This document shows, in pieces, positions 14,958 to 23,798 of a DNA stretch of 52,250 nt. Made by a program: the position numbers and the translations under genes. The stretch covers positions 1-52,250 of the forward strand of contig JAGCNO010000010.1 in assembly GCA_017645905.1 (NCBI GenBank). Direction: 5' to 3'. The DNA comes from Prevotella sp. (GTDB lineage: Bacteria > Bacteroidota > Bacteroidia > Bacteroidales > Bacteroidaceae). Below the pieces are notes generated by a model that was given only the letters and a program-made list of their open reading frames with translations, made no database searches and was not told the DNA's origin. Position 1 is the first letter of the stretch, and each line of letters starts with the position of its first letter.

Positions 14958-16645
14958 AACTTCTTTCCCTTCTGAATATATATTCCGCTTGAAAGAGATT
15001 CTCTTGACTTTCCTGCATACCGGCCGTCAAGAGTATATATGTTGTCGGACGTTGACTGTTGATTGTCAGGTATTACCTCAGTGATATCTGTCGGTATTCC
15101 ACCCATGAATTCGAATGTAACATTTCCGTCAAGATCCTGTTCAATGTTTGTGATATCCTTAGACATCGTTCCCTTGTATGGCTTCCAGTCTGTGAGAGAC
15201 GTCACACCCTCTGCACCCGGATATGTGTTTCCTTTCCAGTTATTCATTACTTCCTCCTGAGTCATTACGTACTGTCCGTCTATGCCTTCTTTGAAATGGT
15301 TTGAGGAGTAGATGGTTCCATTTGCCGGAACAATAGTGATTCTTGGCGAACCGGCAGTATTGTTCGGTTCACTGATATAAGAGAACGAAGACACATCGTA
15401 ATTGATATGGGTGACGAGCATTCCAGTGCCAGGCATCTTGGCATACCAACCCTCGTTTGTAATGCTTTCAAGAATGTAGTATTCGTTTCCCGTTTCATCG
15501 TTGTCGTTCATTACACGCAATCCCTTACCACCATTTGGTAGTGGGGTGAGGGTTACGTTATCAGCCTCCTTGAGGGTGTCCATCTTTTCCGTCCATCCCA
15601 TGAGCTCGCGTTCCCATGCTGTGTATGGGGTAGGATAGAAGCCGTAGAAAGTATTCCAACCGCCATCCATAAGGTCCCATTCCTCCATGCTCTGGTTGTC
15701 ATATTTAGTGATGTCTGTCCAGTTTCCTGTCGGACAGAACTTTGGAAGTCCCATGGCATGGCTCATCTCGTGGAGGAAGACGCCTAAGCCTGTGAGGTAT
15801 GGCTTGAAGGTTGCCTCATCGACTTTCATGTCCTGCCATACAGTAGGATAGAAGGCAAGTTCATTGTTTACGCCATAACGATACACTTTCATACCATCGT
15901 ATTGGCCATAGTCGCCAGTTCCAGTCTTTGGCCAGATAGCGTTAGGATTCTTTTGATCACCCCATTGAGCGCTATAGCCTGCATAGAAGATATATACAAG
16001 GTCCACATATCCGTCATTGTCGGAATCATATTTGGAAAAGTCCACGTCCATGTTCGCTATCGTGCAGACATCTCTGATCAAAGAGGATATGTCATCGTCG
16101 CCCGTGCCGTATACTGTATATCTCTTTGTAAGGTGATAAGGCCCGGCGATGTCGAACTTCGGACGGAACTTGCCGTTACTGCAATCGCTGAAATACTGTG
16201 CAGCAGAGCCATAGCCGTGATAGCCTGAGCTTGAATCATATTGGGTTCCGTTCAGGAGTTTGTTGATGTCATTCTTAGTGTAGGTAAATTTCTGGTCGGC
16301 GAAGTCCACCATGATGACCAATGCCTTTGGAGTACCAACGTGTGGGAAAGGACGTGTGGCAGTTATCTTCTCGTTTGCCTTACGCCTTGCCATCATGGCA
16401 TCCTGTTTCTTTGTCAATTGTGCCTTGTCAGTTTCAGTAGCCATGCGCCATGTGTTGTTCTCGAAGATAAGAAGTTCTCCGGATGTAGTAGTATAGAAAC
16501 TGAAGTGGTCGTCACCATGAAACTGCGCCATGACAGTAGTTCCATCCTGCAACGTTACTTGGAATGGTGTCGTTATGGCTTTAGAGGCGTATGCACAGGT
16601 TAGTGTGGCACAAGCCAACAGGAATGTAGTAAATGCTTTTTTCAT
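14924..16645 (-). CDS. Secreted M6-family metalloprotease
   Basis: 573 residues with a signal peptide (MKKAFTTFLLACATLTCAYA). A propeptide-like region to ~residue 95 is followed by the M6 (immune inhibitor A-like) domain: PKALVIMVDFADQKF, YFSDCSNGKFRPKFDI, DSDNDGYVDLVYIFYAGY and the zinc motif VFLHEMSHAMGLPKF (~res 290-304; HExxH plus downstream elements). The C-terminus (NIYTLDGRYAGKS..GIYIQKGKK) resembles the short sorting-type tails of T9SS-exported proteins. M6 enzymes degrade host or food proteins outside the cell. The last residues are encoded by a 7-nt repeat. Confidence 0.9.
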   Translation of the reverse strand: MKKAFTTFLLACATLTCAYASKAITTPFQVTLQDGTTVMAQFHGDDHFSFYTTTSGELLIFENNTWRMATETDKAQLTKKQDAMMARRKANEKITATRPFPHVGTPKALVIMVDFADQKFTYTKNDINKLLNGTQYDSSSGYHGYGSAAQYFSDCSNGKFRPKFDIAGPYHLTKRYTVYGTGDDDISSLIRDVCTIANMDVDFSKYDSDNDGYVDLVYIFYAGYSAQWGDQKNPNAIWPKTGTGDYGQYDGMKVYRYGVNNELAFYPTVWQDMKVDEATFKPYLTGLGVFLHEMSHAMGLPKFCPTGNWTDITKYDNQSMEEWDLMDGGWNTFYGFYPTPYTAWERELMGWTEKMDTLKEADNVTLTPLPNGGKGLRVMNDNDETGNEYYILESITNEGWYAKMPGTGMLVTHINYDVSSFSYISEPNNTAGSPRITIVPANGTIYSSNHFKEGIDGQYVMTQEEVMNNWKGNTYPGAEGVTSLTDWKPYKGTMSKDITNIEQDLDGNVTFEFMGGIPTDITEVIPDNQQSTSDNIYTLDGRYAGKSRESLSSGIYIQKGKKFVNSQRSTLNF

Positions 16646-16743
16646 TTTAGTGTTAGTTTAGTTTTTGATTAATTATAGAAAACATCTGTATTGCGGATGG
16701 ATTTTGAATTATTTTACGTAAGTTCGACGAACTCACGTTAATC

Positions 16744-17328
16744 CTACGCATAGCGCTGCCCGATGACGGCCCAGTCCACAATCTGCCAGAGGGCAGTGAG
16801 GTGGTCGGGACGACGGTTCTGATAGTCGAGATAATAGGCGTGCTCCCATACATCCATCGTCAGCAGGGGCTTCAGACCGCGCTGCACGGGGTTGGCAGCG
16901 TTCGTCTCCTGCGTGATGACGAGCTTGCCGTCCTTGTCTGCCGACAGCCATACCCAGCCCGAACCGAAGAGCGTAGCGCCTGCCTTCTGAAATGCCTCCT
17001 TAAAGGCCTCGAACGAGCCGAAGTCGCGAACGATGGCCTCGGCCAGTTTACCTTCAGGCCGGCGGTCGGCCTTGGGAGCAGCGAACTGTCCGAAGTACAG
17101 CTCGTGGTTCAATATCTGTCCGGCGTTGTTGAGCAGACCGCCCGATGCACGGCAGACGATTTCCTCCAGCGTCGCCTCCTCCAGCCCGCTGCCCGGCAGC
17201 AGGGCGTTCAGGTTATTCACATACCCGGCGAGATGCTTCCCGTGATGAAATCCGATAGTCTCGCGGCTGATGACCGGCTCTAAAGCCTCTGGCGCATACG
17301 GCAGCGCCATCAATGAATACTGTCTCAT
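16744..17328 (-). CDS. sodB: Superoxide dismutase, Fe/Mn type
   Basis: 194 residues. Conserved blocks: YAPEALEPVISRETIGFHHGKH (first metal His), ILNHELYFGQF (second His), GSGWVWL, and DVWEHAYYLDYQNRR with the Asp and His ligands (~res 159-163). This is the Fe/Mn family, cytoplasmic; it converts superoxide to peroxide and oxygen and protects an anaerobe in contact with air. A second ATG at 17310 (MALPYAPE) gives the more usual N-terminus. The symbol is by family resemblance; Fe versus Mn preference cannot be read here. Confidence 0.95.
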   Translation of the reverse strand: MRQYSLMALPYAPEALEPVISRETIGFHHGKHLAGYVNNLNALLPGSGLEEATLEEIVCRASGGLLNNAGQILNHELYFGQFAAPKADRRPEGKLAEAIVRDFGSFEAFKEAFQKAGATLFGSGWVWLSADKDGKLVITQETNAANPVQRGLKPLLTMDVWEHAYYLDYQNRRPDHLTALWQIVDWAVIGQRYA

Positions 17329-17363
17329 GCTATGAATCTTTTTTATCGTTATTGATTATGGCT

Positions 17364-17391
17364 GCAAAGCTACAAATTTTTATTGAAACAA
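17364..17391 (-). promoter_or_regulatory. Promoter of the superoxide dismutase gene
   Basis: Minus strand TTG (17389-17391), 17 bp, TAGCTTTG (17364-17371); spacing is slightly short. Confidence 0.6.
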
Positions 17392-17481
17392 CTGATAATT
17401 ATCCCCGTTTTTTTTTCAATAGCAATGGAAAAATTTTTAGGAATGGTTCAAGATAATCGTGTGGATGGAGCGAAAAAGTCA

Positions 17482-17566
17482 AAACGTCGACGACGTTTCT
17501 ATAAACTACGACGGTGTTTGTACAAACTACGACGAAGTTTCTACAAACTACGTCGTAGTTTTGACA
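17482..17566. repeat. 21-bp phased tandem array B1 (four units)
   Basis: GTTT marks at 17495, 17516, 17537 and 17558 are exactly 21 bp apart; units are variants of CTACGACG..GTTTCTACAAA. The first unit contains the perfect 17-bp palindrome AAACGTCGACGACGTTT (17482-17498). The 346-bp gap between the SOD promoter and the barrel gene holds this array; I see no gene in it. Confidence 0.88.
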
Positions 17567-17674
17567 ATGCAAACGTTTTTTCCGAGCTCAAGAACGTACC
17601 ATTCTGGCATTTTAAACGTATCTTCTCCAACCTTTCCTCGTAGCTTTTTCTGGGCAACCCATACCCCGGGCCGG

Positions 17675-18559
17675 CTACAGATACAGGCCGAAGGAGAGAG
17701 AGCGGAAACGGACGCCGCCATCCTTCAGCACGTCATCGTTGGAGTATTTCACGTAGAAGGGTACGCTGGCAAGGCGCATGTTCAGCATCCAGTCGATGGT
17801 GACAGGGCGCTGGCGGATATTCTTCTCCATGTGCTTCACCTTGTCGCCGAGGAACTTGTAGCGGGTCTTGATGCTGGCATAGGTGTTGAAGTTCACCACG
17901 GGTCCGAAGCCGATGGCGAAGCCGCCGCCGAAGTCGTGCTCATAGCGCAGGGTGGCGGTCAATGAGAACACTTTTATGCGCGAGAACTTAGGCTCGAACT
18001 CCAAGGGGAACCTCTCGACCGTGACGTTGCCGTCGTGGTCTTTCGTGAAGAGCATATCATCGGTCATACGATAGTTCTTCCAGTCGATGCCTAAGCCCAG
18101 GGAGAGGCAGTTGCGGCTGCGAGGGTCCATGTAGTGGTCCCACTGCACGACGGTAGCGAAGATCTCCCACGACTTAAAGGTGGAGAAGTCGATACGATTG
18201 TCGACATGTGTGGGACAGGTGAAGCCCACGCCAAAATGGGCAGTCAGCACGTTGTATGTGCGGGGTATTTTACTGTTACCCTCGTCGGACTTCTTCTTTC
18301 CCAGCTTCACCGAGGGGATGAGCTCCCAGTGGTCGCGGCTGATGCTGGTGTTGCTCTCGTAGTTGGCATCGACCAGGCGGATGGTGTTTTGGTAAACAAA
18401 ATCGTCGTCGCCCTGCTTGCCGTTGACGATGACACGCTGCAGGGAGTCGCTGCTGATAACAGTCACACGGCGGGGATGGTTGATGACAAGGGTATCGTTC
18501 TGTGCCCATGCGGGGCTAAAGAATAATGAAATAAAGAATAAAGATAGGATGTACTTCAT
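17675..18559 (-). CDS. Outer-membrane beta-barrel protein
   Basis: 294 residues from ATG 18559, with a signal peptide (MKYILSLFFISLFFSPAWA). The mature part is rich in alternating strands with aromatic ends (YNVLTAHFGVGFTCP, SWEIFATVVQWDHYMDP, NCLSLGLGIDWKNYRM, LTATLRYEHDFGGGFAIGFGPVV) and ends in FRSLSFGLYL, as outer-membrane barrels do. The upstream 58 codons of the open frame are not part of it. It is the last gene of the ECF sigma operon, so may be the envelope target of that system. Ligand unknown. Confidence 0.8.
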   Translation of the reverse strand: MKYILSLFFISLFFSPAWAQNDTLVINHPRRVTVISSDSLQRVIVNGKQGDDDFVYQNTIRLVDANYESNTSISRDHWELIPSVKLGKKKSDEGNSKIPRTYNVLTAHFGVGFTCPTHVDNRIDFSTFKSWEIFATVVQWDHYMDPRSRNCLSLGLGIDWKNYRMTDDMLFTKDHDGNVTVERFPLEFEPKFSRIKVFSLTATLRYEHDFGGGFAIGFGPVVNFNTYASIKTRYKFLGDKVKHMEKNIRQRPVTIDWMLNMRLASVPFYVKYSNDDVLKDGGVRFRSLSFGLYL

Positions 18560-18624
18560 ATTCGGTTTTCTTTTGTTTTTGTTTGTATTCTTTTGTTTTT
18601 CGCAGACCGCGCAGCGATTCGCAT

Positions 18625-19068
18625 TTACTTCAGGAGTTCCTCTAATTGTTCGAGGCTTCCGACGGAGCCTTCCATATAGATAACGGTCACCTCGCGCTGG
18701 CCTTTCTGACGGGTGCGCTGCTCCTGGTAGCACAGGAATCGGTTCTTGCCGTCGCGGGCTGACACCTGCACCTTCTGCGTGTAGGCATTGTTGGTCTCAT
18801 AGATACTGGTGAAATGGTCACGGGCATCGTCGTCCACGAGCCGGCGCAGACGCTGGCAATCGGCCACGCTGGCGTTGAAGCGCAGGCTGCGGTAGTAGCT
18901 GAGCCGGTACTTCTCCAGCGTTTTGCCCCGCACGCGGGTCTCAATCATCTGCTCCTGCGAGATGATGCGACCCTCGAAGAGGTCGTTGATATGCAGGCCC
19001 GTCTGTGCCGAAGCCGAAAAGAAGGCCGTGAGCATTAGTAGCAAGATTATCGTTTTCTTCATATACAT
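18625..19068 (-). CDS. Small secreted protein (DUF6108-like)
   Basis: 147 residues with a signal peptide (KKTIILLLMLTAFFSASAQ), then TGLHINDLFEGRIIS and a short alpha/beta region with VRGKTLEKYRLSYYRSLRF. The pattern is like the DUF6108 family found beside ECF sigma/anti-sigma genes in Bacteroidales; the family name is from memory. ATG 19068 or 19062 may start it. It lies 7 bp after the anti-sigma gene, so is co-transcribed. Confidence 0.75.
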   Translation of the reverse strand: MYMKKTIILLLMLTAFFSASAQTGLHINDLFEGRIISQEQMIETRVRGKTLEKYRLSYYRSLRFNASVADCQRLRRLVDDDARDHFTSIYETNNAYTQKVQVSARDGKNRFLCYQEQRTRQKGQREVTVIYMEGSVGSLEQLEELLK

Positions 19069-19075
19069 TATATTA

Positions 19076-19516
19076 TTAGTTGCTAAACATAGACTTCAGT
19101 TGTGACTCCACCACGTCGCTACCATCGACAGATACTGCAGCCATAGTCTTCTGCATCTCTGTGAGAACGACGGTGCGGTCGGTGGTTCGCTCTCCGTAGA
19201 CGATGGCCACACACTCGTCATCGGTCTGGGGGCTGTGAATGAAGAGGACGGAGGCACCAACGACCAGAGGCAGGGCGACGGCGGCTGCCCAATGGTACCA
19301 GCGGCGGTTTACGGTCTGTTGGGACTGAGTCGCTACCACACCCTCATACGGAACGGCGGCGAGGTCAAGGAACATCTCGCGCAGGGGCGCCAGGTCTTCA
19401 GGCAGGGCGGCGAGGTCCTTGTGGAAATAGTCGTAGAGCTCCTGCTCCTCGGCGAGAGATGTCTCACCGTCGAAAAAGCGGTCTAACAGTGTGCGTATTC
19501 TCAGCGTGTTACTCAT
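19076..19516 (-). CDS. Anti-sigma factor-like single-pass membrane protein
   Basis: 146 residues: a cytoplasmic N-terminus (IRTLLDRFFDGETSLAEEQELYDYF, the typical FecR/anti-sigma opening of Bacteroidetes), one membrane helix at ~res 74-92 (WAAAVALPLVVGASVLFI), and a short periplasmic tail. The start overlaps the sigma gene stop by 8 bp, so translation is coupled. It should hold the sigma factor inactive until an envelope signal arrives. Confidence 0.85.
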   Translation of the reverse strand: MSNTLRIRTLLDRFFDGETSLAEEQELYDYFHKDLAALPEDLAPLREMFLDLAAVPYEGVVATQSQQTVNRRWYHWAAAVALPLVVGASVLFIHSPQTDDECVAIVYGERTTDRTVVLTEMQKTMAAVSVDGSDVVESQLKSMFSN

Positions 19517-19979
19517 ATTGCTTCAGATATTGGGTTCTTACTGCCTGACGGGCGCGGCTCAGAACCTTGCGGATGGCAGTTTCGCTGCTGCCCGTCAGGG
19601 CGGCTATCTCTTTCATTTCCATTCCTTCAAGATGACGCAGGCGGAGGATGGTCTGCTGGAGAGAGGGGAGAGTGGCAATGACACTCATCATGCGTTTTAT
19701 GCGCTCGTCGTCGTTAGGTGTGTCAGTTTCGGGGGAACCGTTGAAAGCGCTCAGAGAGGCGGGGCGTTGTCTTCGCAGCTGGTCGATGCATAGGTTGCGA
19801 GTGAGACGTAGGGCCAGAGCATCGATGGGTTGACGCAGATCGTCCACCATCTGCCACAGGCGCAGCAGCGTGTCCTGCACCGTGTCTTCGGCATCGTCGT
19901 CGCCCAGATAGCGCCGCGCAAGCTCTATCAGCCGTGGGCGCAGCTGCTGGGCTTCATCCTTGAATAGTTCTTGCGTCAT
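19509..19979 (-). CDS. ECF RNA polymerase sigma factor
   Basis: 156 residues with region 2 (LARRYLGDDDAEDTVQDTLLRLW, ALRLTRNLCIDQLRRQR) and region 4 (SLQQTILRLRHLEGMEMKEIAALTGSSETAIRKVLSRARQAVR, a helix-turn-helix). It directs RNA polymerase to its own promoters. First gene of a four-gene operon with the anti-sigma factor, DUF6108-like protein and barrel. The 161-bp divergent gap upstream lacks the housekeeping TAnnTTTG and instead has an ATGCG..CGCAT inverted repeat (20015-20039), which fits control by an alternative sigma factor. Confidence 0.92.
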   Translation of the reverse strand: MTQELFKDEAQQLRPRLIELARRYLGDDDAEDTVQDTLLRLWQMVDDLRQPIDALALRLTRNLCIDQLRRQRPASLSAFNGSPETDTPNDDERIKRMMSVIATLPSLQQTILRLRHLEGMEMKEIAALTGSSETAIRKVLSRARQAVRTQYLKQYE

Positions 19980-20140
19980 TCGTTGAACATCGTTTACAAT
20001 ATATACGCAAGATCATGCGTTTTGTGACAATTATCGCATAATTAATTCCTGCGTTTTAAGATTTTTTGCATATCGCTGCAACTTTTTGCCTCTAGCCTGC
20101 GTCTAACGGACAAATACAAACCCCTAAAAAGAATAACGAA

Positions 20141-20881
20141 ATGAAAAAGCAGATGGTAATGATGATGGCTGCAGTGCTGGTGTGCTGCACATCGTGTATC
20201 AGACTGAACCTGGGAGAACTGAATCAGCTGAAGCCCAGCGACAACATTGTGAAGAACGAGTACAAGATGAAGCCCTTCAGCAAGGCGGATGTAGACCTGG
20301 CGGGGAAGGTGAAGTTCGTGCAGAGCACTGAAGGCGACTACCGCGTGCTCCTGAAATGCCCCGACAACTACGTAGACCTCTTCAGTTTCAGGGTGGAGGG
20401 CGACGAACTGGAGATGGGCTTCGCCAAAAACCTGCACAAGGGCATCGACTCGAAAGACGTGGCCATCATTGTCTGCACCCCTACCCTTCTCCAGATAGAC
20501 AGCGAGGGCTTAGGCAGCATCTCCATAGACAGTCTGAAAACACCCTCACTGACAATAGACAGCGAAGGCGTTAGCAACATCAAAATCAAGGGACTGACCA
20601 CCGAGACGCTGAAAGTGGAGAGCAGCGGAGTGGGCAACATTGAGCTTCATGGCTCGGCAAAGACGGCCGAATTTGAGTGCGACGGCGTGGGCAACATCAA
20701 CGCCGAAGAACTGAAGGCCGTGGAGGTGAAGGCCGAAGTAAACGGTGTAGGAAGCATCAGCTGCTTCGCCTCGGAGAGAATACGCGGTGACATCAACGGC
20801 GTCGGCTCTCTGAAGTACGGCGGAAATCCGACGGAGAAGAAGCTGCAGCGCAATGGAATAGGATCAATTAATGAACTGTAA
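20141..20881 (+). CDS. GIN-domain (DUF2807) lipoprotein
   Basis: 246 residues. The N-terminus has a lipoprotein signal with lipobox around VCCTSC. The mature protein is a run of short beta repeats (IDSEGLGSISIDSL, VESSGVGNIELHGS, CDGVGNINAEEL, VNGVGSISCFAS, INGVGSLKYGG), the DUF2807/head-GIN fold, a small beta-helix thought to be adhesive or structural at the cell surface. It is divergent from the ECF sigma operon and may be in its regulon. A terminator follows at 20899. Confidence 0.88.
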   Translation: MKKQMVMMMAAVLVCCTSCIRLNLGELNQLKPSDNIVKNEYKMKPFSKADVDLAGKVKFVQSTEGDYRVLLKCPDNYVDLFSFRVEGDELEMGFAKNLHKGIDSKDVAIIVCTPTLLQIDSEGLGSISIDSLKTPSLTIDSEGVSNIKIKGLTTETLKVESSGVGNIELHGSAKTAEFECDGVGNINAEELKAVEVKAEVNGVGSISCFASERIRGDINGVGSLKYGGNPTEKKLQRNGIGSINEL

Positions 20882-20898
20882 AACAATCTGAGTATGCA

Positions 20899-20935
20899 AA
20901 ATACGCTCCGTGTTATAATGATGCGGAGCGTATTT
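20899..20935 (+). terminator. Terminator hairpin after the GIN lipoprotein gene
   Basis: AAATACGCTCCG (20899-20910) and CGGAGCGTATTT (20924-20935) pair perfectly over 12 bp with a 13-nt loop, 18 bp after the stop. Confidence 0.85.
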
Positions 20936-20961
20936 GGGTATTGGGTGTAGGCCCCCACCAA

Positions 20962-20980
20962 CCTCCCCCCACGGGGGAGG
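20962..20980 (-). terminator. Hairpin after the esterase-GH43 gene
   Basis: CCTCCCCC..GGGGGAGG forms a compact 8-bp stem just past the minus-strand stop at 20983. Confidence 0.65.
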
Positions 20981-20982
20981 CT

Positions 20983-23223
20983 TTATTTACTGAACTGCCA
21001 CCAGTCGAGGTTGAAGAGCTTGGCGCCCTTATTTCCCGCGAAGGTGAAGTAGACATCGTGCTTACCCGTAACGGCTGAAACGCTGGTACTGACGGTTTTC
21101 CATTGCTCCCAGCCTCCAGTTGCAGGAACTACGAGGGTGGCAACAGGTGTGGCGATGGGGCTGTCGAGCCTCACCTCTATACGGCCGCCTTGCAAGGCAG
21201 AAGCTGCCGAGGCAGTGAATTTCAAATCCCCTCCAACGTTGCCGAAGTCTACCTCACGCACAAGGATGTAGTCGCCGTTGTTAATGTCGCTGACGTAGAC
21301 AGTTAAGGTTCCCTGGCCAGAAGCATATTGGTCGGTGTGCACGCCCTCGCTCCAGGCCATGGTCTCGGCCTCCTGACGAGTGTAGGGGTCAAGCGTTCCG
21401 ATGGGCTTCACGCCTTCCTCGGTATGATGGATGATGGGGAACGAGCCATCGGCATTGTAATTGAACTCCTCCACGGCCACGCTACGTCCGTAGCCACCGC
21501 CACCGGGCAGCTTGCCGGTGTGATAGAAGAAATAGTTGTGACCCTTCAATGTGGCCACGCCGCAGTGGTTGGTAAACGAACCTGTATTCTCCTGCGGCAT
21601 AATCTCTCCACGATAGGTCCAAGGGCCTTCGGGCGACGGAGCCGACGAGTAGGAGATGTGCTCAGGTATGCCGCCGGCAGCATATACCAGATAGTACTGC
21701 TTGTTTGCCGTGGGAGCCCTCATAATCCAAGGACCCTCGGTGTAGAAGTCCTTATACTTCACGTCCCTCTTGCGCTCACGGGGCGATGGTGAGCCAAAGC
21801 CTTCCTCAGTCTGATTCACGATTTTCACCTCGCCGTCGAAGGAAATCATGTCGCGGTTCAGACGAGCGTAGTAAATGTTGGGATTGCCCCAGAATATCCA
21901 GGCCTGTCCATCGTTATCGACCATTACCGTGGGGTCGATGTTGTCCCAGCTGCCATTGTCGAACAAGGGCTTACCAATAGCATCACGGAAGGGGCCTGTA
22001 GGCGAGTCGCTGACGGCCACACCGATGGCCATGCCGCCCGAGAGGTTGGAGTGGGCGGGTACATAGAAGTAGAACTTCCCGTCGCGCTCCACGCACTGCG
22101 GAGCCCAGGCACGGTCGTCGGCCCAGGTAAACGAACCGAGGCTGAGCGGCGTTCCGTGGTCGGTCCAGTTCACCATGTCGGCGCTACTGTAGACATGCCA
22201 GTCGTACATCCAGAAGAAGTCGGCTCTGGCCTCGTCATGGCCTGTATAGACATACATTCGGTCACCGTAGACCATTGGTGCCGGGTCGGTGCTGTAGATG
22301 GTCTGCACGATAGGGTTGCGCACCCATGCTTTCCGGGCAGCATCGTTAGTCTCTACCGTCCAGCCCTCGCGCTGCGTCAGGCGGGGCCTGTCGCCCTGGA
22401 ACATGCGGGCAGCGGCAGTGTCGCCCTTCAGCTGCCAGTCGAGCCAGGCCCTGGCAGCGACAGAGAACTCTCCGCCATGTGTCTGACGGTAAGTGCCGCC
22501 GTGACCCACAGGAAGATTAGCAGCATAGGCGGGCACATGCTTGATGCGGTGGAAGTCGTCCATGCCGTTCTCATAGGCAATGTCTTCCTTGCCGCCGAGG
22601 ATGTAGATGATGGGCGTATGAATCTCCTTCAGTTTGTCCTTCTTCGGCATGGGCATATTCGGCACAGCACTTCCAGCGTTCTGCTGATTGAAGAGTCCGC
22701 TGTTGCAAATCATCAGCGAGGCGATGCGCTTGTCGGCACAGTTAAAGAGCGTCTGCAGACCGCCGCACGACATACCCGACAAGCAAATCTTCTCCACGTC
22801 TATCTTATTATAATAAGGTGATTTCGGGTCGCTGTTCTGAGCAATGATCCAGTCGATGCTCTCAATCTGCTGCTCGGAGCGCGACATCGGGCCACGATAG
22901 GGGTCGTCGTTCTCGGGCATGATTCCCGTAGCCAGCACGATGTAGCCGTAAGAGGCAATCTCGTTGAGGAAGTTCTTGTGCTCCCAGGGTGAATTGGCGC
23001 AGGCGCCGTTGCCCCATACGAGCACGGGCAGCTTCTTCTGAGGGCCAAACGGCTTCAGGTTTTTCGGAGCGAAGATGGTGTGCTCCGGGAGCGTCGGCTC
23101 ATCTTTCATCACGGCCTTGTAGGGGCCGGAGCCGCCGTCCTCTACGGTTTTCACTTTCGCTGCGTTTAAGGGCATCAGCCCTACGAATAGCAGCAGGATG
23201 GTAAGGATTTGGTTGTTCTTCAT
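20983..23223 (-). CDS. Esterase - GH43 - CBM6 multidomain enzyme
   Basis: 746 residues, signal peptide at the N-terminus (LTILLLFVGLMPLNA). Domain 1 (~res 45-290) is an alpha/beta hydrolase: VLVWGNGACANSPWEH, nucleophile LSGMSCGG (~151), ILGGKEDIAY and a late VGHGGTY His. Domain 2 (~305-605) is a five-bladed GH43: base Asp in STDPAPMVYGDRMYVYTG (~317), DNIDPTVMVD (~428) and acid Glu in FYTEGPWIMR (~494). Domain 3 (from ~614: RQEAETMAWSEGVHT .. VYFTFAG..FNLDWWQF) is a CBM6. The combination suits arabino-/acetyl-xylan: remove esters, remove arabinose or xylose, bind xylan. It has a -7-like TACCTTTG at 23266. Confidence 0.9.
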   Translation of the reverse strand: MKNNQILTILLLFVGLMPLNAAKVKTVEDGGSGPYKAVMKDEPTLPEHTIFAPKNLKPFGPQKKLPVLVWGNGACANSPWEHKNFLNEIASYGYIVLATGIMPENDDPYRGPMSRSEQQIESIDWIIAQNSDPKSPYYNKIDVEKICLSGMSCGGLQTLFNCADKRIASLMICNSGLFNQQNAGSAVPNMPMPKKDKLKEIHTPIIYILGGKEDIAYENGMDDFHRIKHVPAYAANLPVGHGGTYRQTHGGEFSVAARAWLDWQLKGDTAAARMFQGDRPRLTQREGWTVETNDAARKAWVRNPIVQTIYSTDPAPMVYGDRMYVYTGHDEARADFFWMYDWHVYSSADMVNWTDHGTPLSLGSFTWADDRAWAPQCVERDGKFYFYVPAHSNLSGGMAIGVAVSDSPTGPFRDAIGKPLFDNGSWDNIDPTVMVDNDGQAWIFWGNPNIYYARLNRDMISFDGEVKIVNQTEEGFGSPSPRERKRDVKYKDFYTEGPWIMRAPTANKQYYLVYAAGGIPEHISYSSAPSPEGPWTYRGEIMPQENTGSFTNHCGVATLKGHNYFFYHTGKLPGGGGYGRSVAVEEFNYNADGSFPIIHHTEEGVKPIGTLDPYTRQEAETMAWSEGVHTDQYASGQGTLTVYVSDINNGDYILVREVDFGNVGGDLKFTASAASALQGGRIEVRLDSPIATPVATLVVPATGGWEQWKTVSTSVSAVTGKHDVYFTFAGNKGAKLFNLDWWQFSK

Positions 23224-23265
23224 GTCACAAATTTATGAATACAAGGGGAAAAATAAAACTTGGGG

Positions 23266-23273
23266 CAAAGGTA
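23266..23273 (-). promoter_or_regulatory. -7 element upstream of the esterase-GH43 gene
   Basis: Minus strand TACCTTTG 43 bp before the start codon; no TTG at the standard spacing. Confidence 0.5.
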
Positions 23274-23399
23274 CACCTTTCCTCCAAGTTCCAGTTTCTT
23301 TCTTGTTTCAAAGGTTTTCGTTTCAGTGGCAGGAGCACGAACGAAAAGCCGCAAAGAAAGGAACTCCTTATTTAAACGTAGAGCCAAGCTTTTTCACCC

Positions 23400-23798
23400 T
23401 CACTTCTCCAATTCTCGAATAAAAAACTGAATAGCTGAACGCAAAGGTCTTATTTCATTTGCCGTAATCCAAAAGATTTGATCAGCATCAATGTCAAAAT
23501 AATGATGTGAGATAATGTCTCTAAGGCCTTTGACTTTTTTCCATGGTATAGAAGGGTATGTAGGCAGAAGCATACCATTTGTAACCTTATCAAGGTTCTT
23601 CAGGCTTTCACCGATAGCGATTAGTAACATGCAAACCGCATCCAACAACACCATACCATTATCAGAATCAAGATAGTCGTCAACAGAGTGGACTCCAGTA
23701 GTTCGCTCTTGCAATCTATCTATAGCAGAAAGGACATCGTAGAGAATGTCAAGTGCCAAGGATTTACTTTCAGAAGATAGTGACTCCATCTCTTTCAA
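23400..23798 (-). CDS. hepT: HepT-like HEPN ribonuclease toxin
   Basis: 132 residues, all helical. The HEPN hallmark RX4HXY is present as RDIISHHY near residue 95 (context KKVKGLRDIISHHYFDID). HepT-type toxins cut RNA or tRNA ends. The gene start overlaps the end of the upstream nucleotidyltransferase gene by 29 bp, the classic MntA-HepT order with the antitoxin first. More AT-rich than flanking genes, which points to horizontal transfer. Symbol by family. Confidence 0.88.
   Translation of the reverse strand: MKEMESLSSESKSLALDILYDVLSAIDRLQERTTGVHSVDDYLDSDNGMVLLDAVCMLLIAIGESLKNLDKVTNGMLLPTYPSIPWKKVKGLRDIISHHYFDIDADQIFWITANEIRPLRSAIQFFIRELEK

Noticed and set aside
17383-17643. Short Arg/Tyr-rich frame across array B1
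   Set aside because: The 21-bp step gives a 7-residue repeat in any open frame; it is a by-product of the array.
20015-20039. ATGCG..CGCAT inverted repeat as a proven ECF operator
   Set aside because: Only five base pairs; noted in the sigma gene entry but too weak to list as a site.
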